From: Glaciozyma antarctica PI12
Taxonomy: Eukaryota > Basidiomycota > Microbotryomycetes > Kriegeriales > Camptobasidiaceae
Assembly (NCBI GenBank): GCA_002917775.1
Contig: KZ627146.1
Location: 328,112-392,111, forward strand
DNA length: 64,000 nucleotides
Reading direction: 5' to 3'
Below are positions 1-11,757 of this stretch, piece by piece. The translations under genes and the position numbers were made by a program. Position 1 is the stretch's first letter. Every line of letters starts with the position of its first letter. A model generated the notes under the pieces. The model worked only from the letters and a program-made list of their open reading frames with translations, had not been told where the DNA came from and ran no database searches.

Positions 1-257
1 CTACGTCCAAGAGGTTCGTTGCATCTCATTCCTACCGTTCTCGCTCTCGCTGACACTCTCCCCTCCCTTCGCAGCACCGCGACTAAGCCGACCACGACCT
101 CGAAGTCCACCACGACCTCGAAGTCCACTACGACTACGTCCAAGAGGTTCGTTCCTTCTCATTCCTCCCGTTCTCGTTCTCGCTGACTCTCTTCTTCCTC
201 CGCAGCACCACGCCTTCGAAGTCGGATACCCCCTCTTACTACAAGCGCTGGGAGTAG
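1..257 (+). CDS. 3' end of a Thr/Ser/Lys-rich repeat protein (partial)
   Basis: Only the last exons lie in the window. I read exons 1-13, 75-146 and 206-257, separated by introns 14-74 and 147-205, with stop TAG at 255-257. The joined frame gives a low-complexity tail of repeated TTTSKS units ending in YYKRWE. The two introns are nearly the same over their whole length, and the exon bases before them (TACGTCCAAGAG) are identical, so one repeat unit carries its own intron. Ser/Thr-rich tails of this kind are common in secreted or wall-linked fungal proteins, but no hydrophobic GPI signal follows here, so location is unknown. The family cannot be named from this fragment. Confidence 0.6.
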
Positions 258-1310
258 ACCTCCGACGGCGCGCTTGGATAGATTTTGGATCGTCTTTGGG
301 CTCCACAGCAACTTGTATCTTTAGGGTTTCGCAGCCAGTACGTGCAATGCCCATGCCTCCATGCCTACAAACGCGAGAGGTTTCGATGCAGCTCCTTTCC
401 CTCCGGTCTACCAAGCGCTGCAGGCCGCCCAGGAGGGCTCTCGTTGTGCGGGAGTTGAGCAACCCGCCTGGAGCTGTTTTAAGAGGGAGTCTTCTCGTGT
501 CCTTGACCAGACTTCACAACCGCTCCTCCTGGCGCGCCTTTCTGCCGACGCTCCTCACCTGCGCTTGTTTCTCTCCCGTCTCGAGAAAGCACAGGGTGAG
601 GCCTGGGTTGCTGGCGCAGCTACTCTGGATGTGGTATCCCCTGCTAGGACTACGACGCAGTTGTGAAGAGTAAGACGCAGATGAGAAGCGAAAGAGAGAA
701 ACGCAGCAGTATGGTGCGATAAGGGGGCCACCGTATTTATTTCTTCCTCTCCTTCTCGCTCGGCCTTGCTTACCGCGCAGTTGTTTGGCTCTCAAAGCGC
801 CCATTTATTGTGGTATATCTACAGATCCACGAAGCGCTGTACAACCTCGCTTTCCAAGCCATGAGAAGGAGAACAAGAAGCGGCCTTCGCTGTGGCTCGC
901 TTGGAGTCCCCCCACACCAGGAGCTTGCAAAATGAACCACGACTGCAGGATCTGACGAGAACCGCTATACATCACTCCTTACACCTTAACTTGGTCTCTC
1001 TTCAATCAACGGCGCGGGCTTTCGGCTTGAGAGCCTTCGCAATATGCGGACTTGCAGCCACGACGTTCTAAATTCACTCGGCTACAAGAGGAAGCTGCTT
1101 CCACTCTCAATGTTTCTGCTATGGTGAGATCGAGGGGACGAGAAAAAAAAGTTGAAAGAGCGGGGGGAGAAAGAAAGAGGCCGGGGAAGAAAATAAATAA
1201 GGTGGCCCCCTTATCGCAACCATACAGCTCCGGCGCTGCTCCCCTTGTGCTCCGGCCACACCTCCCCGCGGACCTCGACGACTCGTTCCCACCCCCAGAA
1301 CAGCAGGATA
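258..1310. other. intergenic region before CSN4
   Basis: This stretch separates the 3' end of the first gene from the CSN4 start. It holds open frames on both strands, but none shows natural composition or a recognisable domain. It probably contains the CSN4 promoter and leader. No repeat or RNA gene was seen. Confidence 0.5.
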
Positions 1311-2869
1311 ATGGAGGCGCAGTTGAGCCAGATCAACACGCTCCCTCAAAAGGACAAGGTGAGGCCCCCGCTGCCCCTCATCCGAGCTCCCATCTGACGC
1401 GCTCCCCTCGCCGTCCTCAGAGTCCCGCCTTCATCGCCCTCCTCTCCAGCACCTTTGAATCCTCCACCAACCTCCTCGCCGACCTCTCCATCTTCCTCAG
1501 CGCCGTTCTCTCCGACTCTCTCGCCCAAATCGTCGCCCGCCAAGCTCTCACCGAGTATGTCGGCAAGCTCGCTTCGATCGCGGATCGGGATGCACGGAAG
1601 GAGGTGATGGGGATGAGCTTGAGCAAGATGCAGCCGCGAGTGACCTCGTCCTAGTATCAGGTGAGTCGTCGGAGCCGCAAGGAGTTGGGGGGAAGGGAGC
1701 TGATGCAGCACTCGTGCCTACGCAGGTCTGCGCGCTGAGGGAGCAGTACGCTGACCTTCTAGAGGAGGACGAGGAGTTCCCCGAAGCAGCCAAGGTGCTC
1801 ATTGGTATCCCGCTCGAGGGTAGTCGGTGCGTGCTGTCGTCGACTTGCACCCCCTTTCCCCCCGCTGAACTCTCCTTCTCCACAGAACGGTCGAGTACAA
1901 GCTCCAGGTCTACATTCGCATCGTCCGACTCTTCCTCCAGGAGGAGGACTCGACCTCGGCCGAAACCTACTTCAACCGCGCCTCCCTCCTCTACCACACG
2001 ACCAAGGACCCCCAGACTCAGATCCTCTTCAAGAGTTGCCAGGCGCGCATGTTCGACTTTAGCCGTCGCTTTGCCGAAGCGAGCTCCAAGTACCACGAGA
2101 TTAGCTACATTACGAAGATTGACGAGGACGACCGTCTCTCCGCCCTGTGCGCCTTTCCCCCTCCTCCTCCTCGCAACACGCTGACCCCTCGCACGACAGT
2201 ACCGACGCAATCGCCTGCGCCGTCCTCGCGCCCGCCGGACCCAACCGTTCGCGCATCCTCTCCTCCCTCTATCGCGACGAACGCTCGCAACAAACCGAGC
2301 ACTACACGATCCTCTCCAAGATGTTCCTCGACCAAATGATCCGTCCCGCCGAAGTCGCCGAGTTCGCCAAGACGCTCAAACCGCACCAACTTGCACGTCT
2401 ACCCCCCGCTACTGCGATCGTCATCGCCGAGGATGCCGAAGGCGAGGAGGGGAAGAAGGGACCTGAGAACGTGCTCGACCGCGCTGTGATGGAGCACAAC
2501 GTCCTCGCCGCATCGAGGATTTACAACAATATCACCTTCTCCGGCCTAGGACTCCTCCTCTCCCTCCGTCCCTCGGCAGCAGAAGCGATGGCGCGCACGA
2601 TGATCCAGCAAGGTCGGCTACGAGGGTCTATCGACCAAGTCGAGCGACTCATCATTTTCGACGCCGAGACGAAGGAGGGAGATGGAGTCGTTTCGAACGT
2701 CGTCGCGGCTGGAGCGGGGGACGAGGAGAAGGAGGAGCAAGGGACTGCGCCGGCGACGCAGAGGTGGGATTTGCAGATTCGCCAGACGCTGCATTTGGCG
2801 GAGGCGATTGCGGCGAGGTGCGAGGTGCTGTTGGCGGGAGGGACGCCGGGGGCGCAGGTGGCGGTTTAG
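1311..2869 (+). CDS. CSN4: COP9 signalosome complex subunit 4
   Basis: The product is a PCI-domain subunit of the COP9 signalosome, which removes Nedd8 from cullins. Exons are 1311-1358, 1421-1660, 1726-1826, 1886-2146 and 2200-2869 (1320 nt). The whole length aligns with animal CSN4: LAQIVARQALTEYV, KMQPRV, AAKVLIGIPLEG, AETYFNRASLLY, the PCI stretch HNVLAASRIYNNITFSGLG, and the final segment before WDLQIRQTL. The start is the first ATG giving the conserved N-terminal helix. An in-frame TAG stands at 1652-1654, where other CSN4 proteins have Glu or similar, two codons before the exon end. Using a weaker donor at 1640 would avoid it at the cost of seven residues; otherwise the allele is interrupted or the base is an error. 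The identity is very likely; the state of the allele is uncertain. Confidence 0.88.
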
Positions 2870-3320
2870 GAGAGAGTAGTTTCGTTTGCATTCATACCCC
2901 CAGCTTGAGATTGTCGTTTATGTGGCGAACTGCTCTGCTCTCGTCTTCGGGACAGCTTCGGCTTGTACAACCGTCCTTCGTGCTTTCGGTGGATGCGCCA
3001 ACGCGAAGGACTTGGCGAGGAAGCCATCGAGGGATCATTCGGAGAGCCACCGCACAGCAGTCGGGTGTACTTCGCAGCGACGGCCTGTTCCACACCGAAG
3101 GGTGGCTGGAGATAGCTCTTAGGAGAACTAGATAGAGAGAACACGAAAGTTGGAAGCGAGCTAGGACTTGGACTCTTAGGGTGAGCAGTGTTGAAAAGGC
3201 GAGCAGTGCCGTTAAGCAGAGCACTCGGTTTGTAAAAGCAGTGGAACTGCGCCAGCGAGAAGCAGAGACCTCCTCGCAACCGCCCTCTAATCCAACAACA
3301 TGCATCGCACCCGCGCCCAA
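2870..3320. other. region between the convergent CSN4 and MED11 ends
   Basis: CSN4 ends at 2869 and the minus-strand MED11-like frame stops at 3321. The 450 bases between should hold both 3' untranslated regions. I see no conserved frame here. An alternative MED11 tail would end at about 3290 (see that entry). Confidence 0.45.
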
Positions 3321-4133
3321 CTAGATTTTCGCAGGGCAGGAGGTAGCGCGTACCACGTGCTCGCGGCGGTCTTGGGAGAGACGGAGACGGAGGCGGGGAA
3401 GGCAGCGGCGGCTGGCAAGGACGCGATGTTGCCGCCCTCGCAGCATCCCTCTCATCCCCCCTTCCTCCTCCAAAGCCTTCCCCAAATCCTTCCACGCTTC
3501 CTTTTCCAACTTCATCGCCGCCACACTCATGCTCACTCCTCCCTCTCCCTCCCCCAGCGCGTTTCCTCCGACCCCAATCCCTCCTCCGCCGGGGTTCGCC
3601 AGCGACGCGAATGAGGGATCCAGGATCGGTGCGGGAGAAGCTCGGGAGAGGCGAAGGTGTCGGATCGAGGTGCGGAGAGAGAGTTGAATCTCCTGCGAGA
3701 GGGTGAGCTGGTGGGGAGGACAGGACCGGGGAGACGCACATTTAGGGTGGTGTAGTAGGCTTCAGCGTACTTTGCGAATTGGACGCCTTTTTCCTCGCTG
3801 TCTTCTGGGTCTGTGGCGGCGGCTTTGGGAGGCTTTGGCGCGTCGTCGTCGTCCTCGTCGCCGTCGTCGAGCTCGGCTGTTCTAGGCGTGAAGGAGGAGA
3901 GAGGATCGGGGTGGAGAGAGGCGAGTGTACACCCTGCGAAATGCAATAGTCGAGCCACGTTCTTCGCTCTGCAGGGTCAGCTCGCGTCCCAGCGAAGAGA
4001 GGGAGGAACGCACCTCTTCGACCTCGTTCAGCTCAAGAATCCGCTTCCCACTCTTCGTTTGTGCCCAGGCAGGTTCCGCGCCGCTGGGTGCGTTGCTCCC
4101 GCTGGCTTGTGGGTCTCCTGCTTCGCTTGACAT
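3321..4133 (-). CDS. MED11: Mediator complex subunit 11-like protein
   Basis: Minus-strand exons are 4014-4133, 3931-3968, 3740-3881 and 3321-3692, giving 223 residues. The N-terminal helix (KRILELNEVEE) and the helix after an acidic linker (KGVQFAKYAEAYYTTL) fit the two-helix plan of Med11, a small head-module subunit that pairs with Med22. The Asp-rich insert between them is typical of basidiomycete versions. The last 40 residues of this frame are Arg-rich. A one-base shift gives a more natural tail (NIASLPAAAAF...) ending near 3290, so the true C-terminus is unsure and may hide a frame change. The gene faces CTK1 across a shared promoter. Family assignment rests on the short helix pattern and is moderate. 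Confidence 0.6.
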
Positions 4134-4729
4134 GCTGTTGAACGGAGGGAGAGTCAAAGGCCGGAGTGGTGGAGGGCGCCGACGTGAACAGGGCTGAGAG
4201 GGTGGACCGAGGTGCCGGGTGTTCTGTGCTGGTAGACGCCGCGTTGCGTGTTCTTCTGCACGAGAGTTCTGCTGTACTAGAGAGACTGGTGGGGAGTAGA
4301 AGGTCAAGCCAGCTCTGCTCGGACTCGCCGTCGAGGTCAAGATTGTTGTCAGCTTCGCCGCTTGCTAACGCCCAACGCCCTCGACTTCCCCTTTCTCGCC
4401 TTAGAGGCATCACTCCTAGCAGGTAGCTAATTTGATGTGCTGGTGGCCCAGGGTCAGTGCTAACCCTTCGACTCAGGGCAGGCCGTTGACTCCCCGCTTC
4501 CCTCCTCGTCACGTCCAGCTCAGCTTTCCGCGGAGGCCTTAGGACAGGGCAAGTAACGTTCGTACGCGAGCTGGTACGTACATAGGGCCAGACGTGGGCG
4601 CTACACGCTCGCAGACGACCTCATCTCCCTTGGCACCAGCTCAGCAAGACTCGAAGCTAACGACCTTTTCGGCGCGCAGTGTGACTCCTCCTCCTCCTCA
4701 GCCTCTTTCGACTCCGTGCGGCGCGCAAG
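4134..4729. promoter_or_regulatory. divergent promoter between MED11 and the CTK1-like gene
   Basis: The two genes are transcribed away from each other from this 600-bp stretch. A strong donor-like GTACGT at 4574 and an acceptor after GCTAAC ending at 4679 suggest a 5' untranslated intron of the kinase gene. No TATA-like element was obvious. Confidence 0.4.
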
Positions 4730-7700
4730 ATGAGCAGGCAGGGGTCGAACCGCTACCCTCGAGAACGTCGGAGATCGTTACGCCGCTCGACCAGACCTTC
4801 CTCCCCCTCGCCCTCCCCCTCCTCAGTCCCCCTACACCTCCGCCAACCCTCCCACCGGTCCCCGCGCCTACCCTATCCACCCTTCAAGAGCAGAAAGTGG
4901 AACCTCTCCCCGTCCGCACGACATTATCAACCCTCGAGGAGATCGCTACGCTGCCCAGCCCGCCGCCGACTCAGCCGCTGCTGCCGCGAGCGCGTACGAC
5001 AAGTCGCGTTTCGCTGAGCCCGCTGCAGCTCCACCAGCGCGTAGGGTCGAAGAGCGGGATCCTCGTGACGTGCGAGGAAGAGCTGGCGGATCAGCAGGCG
5101 ACTATCGCGCGCAGACCCAGTTCGCCCCGACGCACCCCGCCCTAGATCGACGAATGGCGTACGCCGACAGAGATCGCTACAAGGACCTCGATTCACCCGC
5201 GGCGCAAGGATCATCCTCTGCATTCCAACGGCGACCGGTACCTCCTGCAGCACCTGTTCGACCCACGCCCGCAGCTTCGACCTCAGCACCAACGGGTCCG
5301 GCGGGAATGCTCAATACGAGGGACGTTCCTGGGGACAAGATTGCGCGAGAGCTCAAGGAAGCTAACAGGAGGGAGAGCTGGGTACGCAAGCCTCCGCCTG
5401 AGGTCCCCGCTGCCCCTCCGGCTCAAGCGTTCGTTCTTTCTTGCTTCTTGTCTTCCCTTTGACAAACTCCTCTCCCCCAGTCGTCCTCCGATCCCGCCTC
5501 CTCGACCTCATCCCTCTCACCGCCCTCCACCACCTCAACGCTACGCCCAGCACCCATCCCAACGCCGTCCCTCCCCTCCTCGTCGACCCTCTCCCCCACC
5601 CCGGCGACCCTCTCCTCCGCCCCGCTACGCCCATTCCTCCAGCTCCAGCTCCTCCCCTCCTTCAAAACGCAAGTCCAAGCCCTCCCCTTCCCGCTCTCCC
5701 CTATCCGCAACCCCTCCCCGACGCCGGACCTCCTCCTCTCGCTCTCGCTCGCGTTCACGCTCACCATCGCGATCGCGCTCTCCTCCGCCCCTCAAGAGCC
5801 GCCGAGCCGTCTCCCGTTCTCCGCGCTCGCAATCTAGTGCGTCGAGCGATTCAGAGGCGGAGGTATCAAAGATGTACGCACGGAAGGGCGGTAGGAGGGG
5901 CAGTGGGAGTAGGAAAGGACGGGGGAGCTCGAGTAGGGAGGATGGACGGAAGCGCGAGAGGAGCGAGGAGAGGGACAGGGGCGGGAGGAAGGACAAGAAG
6001 CTGAAGCTGGGAGCTGAGGACGACCGGTGGGCCAAGAGTCGCCCAGTGGCGGCAGGAGGGATAGGCAGCATTCCTCCTTCCGGTCCTGCTGCAGACCGAG
6101 TCCCTCTTTCCGCCCCTGCAGGCCCTTCGAACGGCTACGATAGGTCCTTCCACCCTCCTCACGGCCCTCCCCTCTCCGCCAAGCCGACTCCTTCGACCAT
6201 CGTCGGCGCACCTACCGGTCCTCGAGCCCTGCGCGACAAGTTCCAGCTCCCCAGCGCCCCGCCTCCGAAGCCCAGTACTGAGATGCCGATCCCTACGGGC
6301 CCGAAGGCGAAGATGGCGCCGCTCAAGAGCATTCCGGCGCCTAAGTTTGCGGGGATTCCGACGGGTCCTCGTGTCGTGGCTGGGAGCGAGGGAGTCAAGA
6401 AGTTCTTCCCTGGGGACGAGGAGGAGGAGGAGGTCAAGCCTGCGGCGCCGGTGAGGATTATGGAGCCGGAAAGGAGTGTGCCGATGGAGGTTGACGAGCG
6501 AAAGAGGGACAGTCGGGAGCGGGAACGGATGGACGTTGATGAGCGGAGGGAGAGGGGACCGCTGACGGAGGATCAGAGGGAGGCGTGGGCGAGGTACGAC
6601 CAGCGAATGGCATACGAGAAGAGTTTGGGAGGGACGGACCCGAGGGACGAGTACGACGCGCACTTTCGACACCGCGAGACGACCTATGCGGCGTATCCTT
6701 CTCGACATCTCGACGATTGGGCAGCAGCAGGATGGGGACGCGACGATCCTCGAGGACCACCTCCAGGCGGCTACCCTCCGTACTCTTACGACTCAGCCTT
6801 CCCTCCTCGCGGCTCTCCCTACGCCTACGACCGACCTCCCTACCCCGCCGACTCTCGCGCTCTCCACCGCAACACTCCTCCAGAAGCCTATCGCAGCCCC
6901 GGCTACCCCCCAGCGCCTCCCCACGACCCCTACGCGCGCTACCCTCCCGCACCTCTCGACCGCGTCCTCCCTCCCCACCTCTCCGACGCCCGCGCCCGCC
7001 CTCCGCACTGGAACGGCCCCCTACCACCTTTCGCCGGAAGTCCATCAGGCTACCCCTCTCCGCACGCGCCGTACCCTCCCCATCTCTCGCCGCCGCGTCG
7101 CAGTGACTTCCCGGCACCGTACCCGCATCCTGACACGCCCCAGGTGGAGCTTAGGTACGAGGCACCGCCGCGGTACGATGATCGGGATCCAAGGGACGTC
7201 GACCCCCCGTCGAAGAGGGAGCGGGAGCGGGAGCGGGAGCGGGATTCGAGGGATGTTGGGGACGTTCTTGCGAGGGAGAGGGATCCTCGGGACGTCGCGC
7301 CTCGCGAGAGGGATCCTCGCGATCGCAGCGAGCTTCCTCCTCGCGAGCGAGACCCTCGAGATATCGGGAAGGCTCCTCCTCGCGAGCGGGATCTTCGAGA
7401 CGTGCGAGGACGCTCTCGCGAGCGGCGGGAGGGAGGATGGGACGAAACGACGGAGTACGCCGACGAGCGGAGACCGCCTCGACCCGTTCTCGACGAGCGA
7501 CCGACCGTCAAGGAGATCGACGTTCCTCCGCACGAAGAGCCTACGTCCGCTCGGACTGCGCCCCCTGGCTCGCTGGAGCTGTACGAGCGGCTCGTCCAGG
7601 TCGGCGAAGGGACGTACGGCAAGGTCTACAAGGCGAAGAACATCGAGACGGGGGCGTTGGTGGCGCTCAAGCGGATTCGCATGGAGGCGGAGAAGGATGG

Positions 7701-8767
7701 GTTCCCCGTTACGGCGATTCGGGAGATCAAGCTTCTGCAGAGTCTGAGGCATCCGAACGTCGTCGACCTCATCGAGATGATGGTCTCGCGAGGTGCGTCC
7801 TTCCCTCTCTCTCCTTCGTCGAGCATTGCGCTGATTTGCTTGACGCAGGACACGTCTACATGGTCTTCGAATACATGGATCACGATCTCACCGGCGTCCT
7901 ACACCACCCCTCGATCAACTTTACTCCCGCGCACCTCAAGTCGCTCATGAAGCAGTTCCTCGAAGGCCTCGGCTTCATCCACCGTCGTGGCGTCCTCCAT
8001 CGCGACCTCAAAGGCTCCAACATCCTCATCGGCAAGACGGGCGAGCTCAAGATTGCCGACTTTGGTCTCGCCAGGTTCTACGCGCCGGGGAGGAACAACG
8101 ACTATACGAACCGCGTTATCACGCAGTGGTACAAGCCTCCGGAGCTGCTGTTCGGCTCGACGGTCTACGGCGCCGAGGTCGACATGTGGAGTGCTGGGTG
8201 CGTTCGACTTCCTCGTGAGCTGAGCAGGGCGCTGACCTTTGTCGTCGCAGATGCATCTTTCTCGAGCTCTTCGCGAGGCGACCCGTCTTCCAAGGCCAGG
8301 ACGAGATCCACCAGCTCGAGGTCATCTTCAAGGTCACCGGCACTCCGAGCGTCGCGACCTGGCCGACGCTGCAGGACCTCCCGTGGTACGAGCTCGTCAA
8401 GCCCAAGACGGTCATCGAAAGCCTACTCCGCGAGACGTTCTCCAAGTGCGTTCATCCTATTCAAACGCTCGTCGTGCAGCGCTGACGAAGGTCTTGCAGA
8501 TGGCTCACGCCGGCTGGCCTTGACGTCGCTGAGCGACTTCTCTCGCTGGATCCGGCAGGACGACCGACGGCGGATGAGGCGCTTCGAATGCCGTACTTTA
8601 CGAGGGAGGAGCCTGCGCCCGAGCTTCCAGACATGTACGTTCTCTGTTCCTTTGATCGCTCGCTCGCTGTAACTGATAGGCATCGCAGGCTGGTGAACGT
8701 CAAGGGCGAGTGGCACGAGTACGAAAGCAAGAGGGCTCGGAAGAGGCAGAGGGAGGAGGCAGCGTGA
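4730..8767 (+). CDS. CTK1: CTK1/CDK12-type cyclin-dependent kinase with a very long RS/Pro-rich N-terminus
   Basis: The product should phosphorylate the RNA polymerase II C-terminal domain during elongation. From 4737 on, exons ...-5428, 5481-7792, 7849-8197, 8251-8445, 8500-8634 and 8689-8767 join in one frame of about 1250 codons. The kinase domain occupies the last 320 residues: VGEGTYGKVYKAK, the cyclin-binding helix PVTAIREIK, HRDLKGSNIL, DFGLARFY and WYKPPELLFG. The helix spelling and C-tail fit CTK1/CDK12 rather than CDK9. Before it lie about 930 disordered residues: Pro/Tyr-rich, an RS stretch (5740-5830), and imperfect ERDPRDV repeats (7190-7420). The only ATG close upstream (4730) is one base out of frame with the body, so either an upstream exon was missed or a one-base change is present. 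Donor choice at 5429 (GTTCGT) is set by phase. Confidence 0.85.
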
Positions 8768-8993
8768 TGGTCCGTAGTGTAGACCTTGTTTCGAGCTGGA
8801 CGCTTTTCATTATTCCCCTCCCTGTTCGCCGAGCGCAATCAACGCCCCCGTCCCCTCTTCTCCTGCTCTTCTCGTCGTTCTTCATTGCTCTCATCTCGCT
8901 CTAACGACTCGGAAGATACTGACTGATAAGCTGCGTTTCTACGTCTACAAGCAAAACTCGTTCAAGCCAGGTCGCCACCGACATACCACCCGC

Positions 8994-11757
8994 CTATCTC
9001 TGACGCCTCCCCGCCTGCTCAACGCTCAAGAACGCGTCTCCCCTCCTCTCCTCCCTCGCCACCAATCCCGAACTCGAGCGCGACATACCCTGCTGCGTCG
9101 CGAGGTGCGGCGCCGTCGACGTGCGGTTTCGAGGCGGACGCGAGGAGGGAGGAGCGAGGAGGCTGGCGCGGTGGGAAGATCGCTGGGGGGAGGGAGGGAG
9201 GGAAGGGATTTCGACGTAGTGCGGTGCGGTGGAGGAGCGTCGGGGGTCGGGGCGGTGTGAGGTGCGGCGGGAGGAATGAGGTTGGGGAGGGGAGTGAGGA
9301 GGGGAGTGAGATGGATGATGTTGAGCTGCTGGGAGGGGAGGGGCGAGGTGATGAGGGTAGTAGGACTGGAGTTTCGGCGCCGAGGCGGCGAAGGTCGGGT
9401 TGGCGTAGAAGGAGGGCTGAGGGATCCCCATCTGCTGAGGAGGTGCCATTCCCATCATCACCATCCCTTGCGGCGTCAAGACGGGCCCGTACCCCATCCC
9501 CATCATTTGCGGCGACCACGCCGGCATCGGCATCGCAGGAGGATACGATCCCGCTCCCATCGTCGTCGGCTCCTCGTAGAACGACGTCGGCCTCGTCAAC
9601 AACCTGCTCGCCGACCTAACCTCGCGCAACCCTCCGCTCTCGCCCTCACTCCTCTGCCCCGTCGCCCTCGACCTCCTCCTCTGCTCCGCGGCCCTCCTCG
9701 CCACATCTACCGCCTTCTCCTCCTCCCTCCTCGCCTCCTCCTTCGCTGCCTCCCTCTCAATCCTCTCCCTCTCCTTCGCCTGGTCCCTCTCGATCCGTTT
9801 CCACTCCCTCCTCTCCTCCCTCTCGATCCTATCCCTCTCCCTCCTCTCCTCCCTCTCCTCCCTCGCACGCTCATTCTCCCTCATTCGCGCCAACTCCGCC
9901 TCGAGCGCCGTCGCTCGCTCCTTCACCTCGATCAACGCCGGCGAAGGCGGAGCGAGTCGCAGAGAATTCCCATTTGACCGAGTCTGGAGCACCGCGAGGG
10001 GAGCATCGTCGTCCGAGCCGAGTTCGTCGAGTTGGGATGGATCGAGGGCGAGGGATTGGAGTAGGAGAGGGCCGGGGAGGACGAGTCGGCCTTGCGGTTT
10101 CGCAGTCGTTATCGCCAGGCCTTTCAGGCTTCCACCTCCCAGCATCGGCTTTCCCTCCCTCTCCGGTCGTCCTTCGACGCTCATAGCGTCCTCTCGAGCG
10201 GTTTCGACGCGAAGGTCGGAGGAGGCAAAGACGCGGATTCGTGCGCTGGCGCTGGACTGGGCGCGTTCCTGCCAGGGTCGAGCGCGGATGAGGGAGATGT
10301 TGACGACGAGATTTGTGGCGACGTAGGAGATGTGGAATTGAGCGAAGGAAGGTCGTGCGAGCCACTTGCGGATCGAGGAGGGAGTGGGGCGGTCGAGAAG
10401 ATGATTCGGGGCGGTCGTCGGAGGAAGAGGCAGAGTGGTGGTGAGGTTGATCTTCGAGGCCGGTGTAGGAGGAGTCGAGCTGCCCGGGACGAAGGGCATC
10501 GCGCCATCGACCTCGAACGGCTCGAGGACGCGACCCCATTCGAGCTCCTCGACGCTTTCCCTGCCCTCTCCTTCTTGCGAGTCCTCGCTACGTCGCCTTG
10601 GCGTCCCCCTCTCCAACTCTAATCCCTCCATCATGCTCACCCCCTTCTTCAACCTCCTCACGACTCCCAACCTCCCCAGCGTCTCCCTCATGCTCCCCTT
10701 ATTCCTCGACCCTGGTCGCGCATTCAGCGTCGCGAACCCGTTGACCGAAAGCGGATGAAGCGTGTCCGGATCGCTCGAGGACGAAAGGCGAGCGAGGGTA
10801 AGGTCGACGACTCGGCGGGCTCCAGCTCCGAACGGGCGTCTCTTCTGCGAGCGAGGGATCGCCTGCGGAGATTTTGGAGGAGCTTGAATGGCGGCGCGGG
10901 AGAAGGACGAGTTGGCGCGGGAGGTCCAGTGATTGTCGTCCGAGGAGCCTCCGTAGTCGTCGTCGGATTCGGGGTCGGCAAGTCGAGGGAGGGGAAAGGC
11001 GGGAGGAGTGAGAAGGGGGGAGCGGGGGGAGCGTCGCAGGGACGAAGGGGAGAGGGGGTCGAGGAATGTGAAGCGGGGTTTCGGAGTGCTGGGGTAGATA
11101 GTCGAAAAGTGGGATGGAGAAAGTGGGATGGGGTGGGGTGGTGAAGAGCTCGCTTGAGGTGGTAGATTCGGAGAACTTGTCGCCTGCTGCTTGAACGAGG
11201 CGAAGGAGGGCCCCGAGTTCATCGCCCTCCTCGTCCGCTTGCGACGATGGTGAACCCAGATTGACCTCCTCGACTTCGGTCGAAAAGGACGAGCCCAATC
11301 CTCTGACCGCAATCACCTCGACAGACGTCTCGGCAGTCGACCTCGCCTCGTCGTGGTCGAAATCAAGCTTGAGCAAGCTGGTCGGCAGGGAAGGCACCGG
11401 CGGCACAGCCTTCCTGTCCTTCCTCCCGTTCTCCTCCACATCCTGGTTCCTCCCACTCCTGCTCCCACTTCTCCCAATACTCTTGAAGAATCCTCCTATC
11501 CCCGCTCTCTTCGAACCCACACTCTTGCTCCTCTCCCTCTTGGTCTCCTCCGATACCACCGAAGCCGAGTATCCCGAATCCACCCTCGGGCTGTCAATAA
11601 CGGACCAAGTAGCTGAAGACGAGTCGGAGGCGGGCGGGCTGGAGGGGAGAAAGAGGAGTGGAGGAAGGGAGGGTGGAGGAGGTCGTTTCGGCTGGGAGGA
11701 GAGGTGGTGGCTGAGGTTCTTGGAGCTCTGGGAGCGGCGAAGAGGGAAGGGAGCCAT
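8994..11757 (-). CDS. unknown 891-residue disordered/coiled-coil protein
   Basis: I join 11177-11757 to 8994-11088 across an 88-bp intron (donor GTTCTC, acceptor CCCCAG preceded by a C/T tract), which keeps one frame of 892 codons. The N-terminus is Ser/Pro-rich with a basic patch. A more ordered block lies near residues 330-460 (FAQFHISYVATNLVVN). A highly charged Arg/Glu segment from about residue 540 to 640 (repeats of the EREERRE type) should form a long single helix or coiled coil. The C-terminus is Pro/Met/Tyr-rich and then Ser/Arg-rich. No enzyme motif, signal peptide or membrane span is visible. I do not recognise the family; a cytoskeletal, septin-associated or polarity scaffold would fit the composition, but that is only a guess. 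Confidence 0.75.

Noticed and set aside
9224-10622. Plus-strand frames opposite the coiled-coil gene
   Set aside because: Mirror images of the minus-strand coding sequence with unnatural Arg/His/Pro content.
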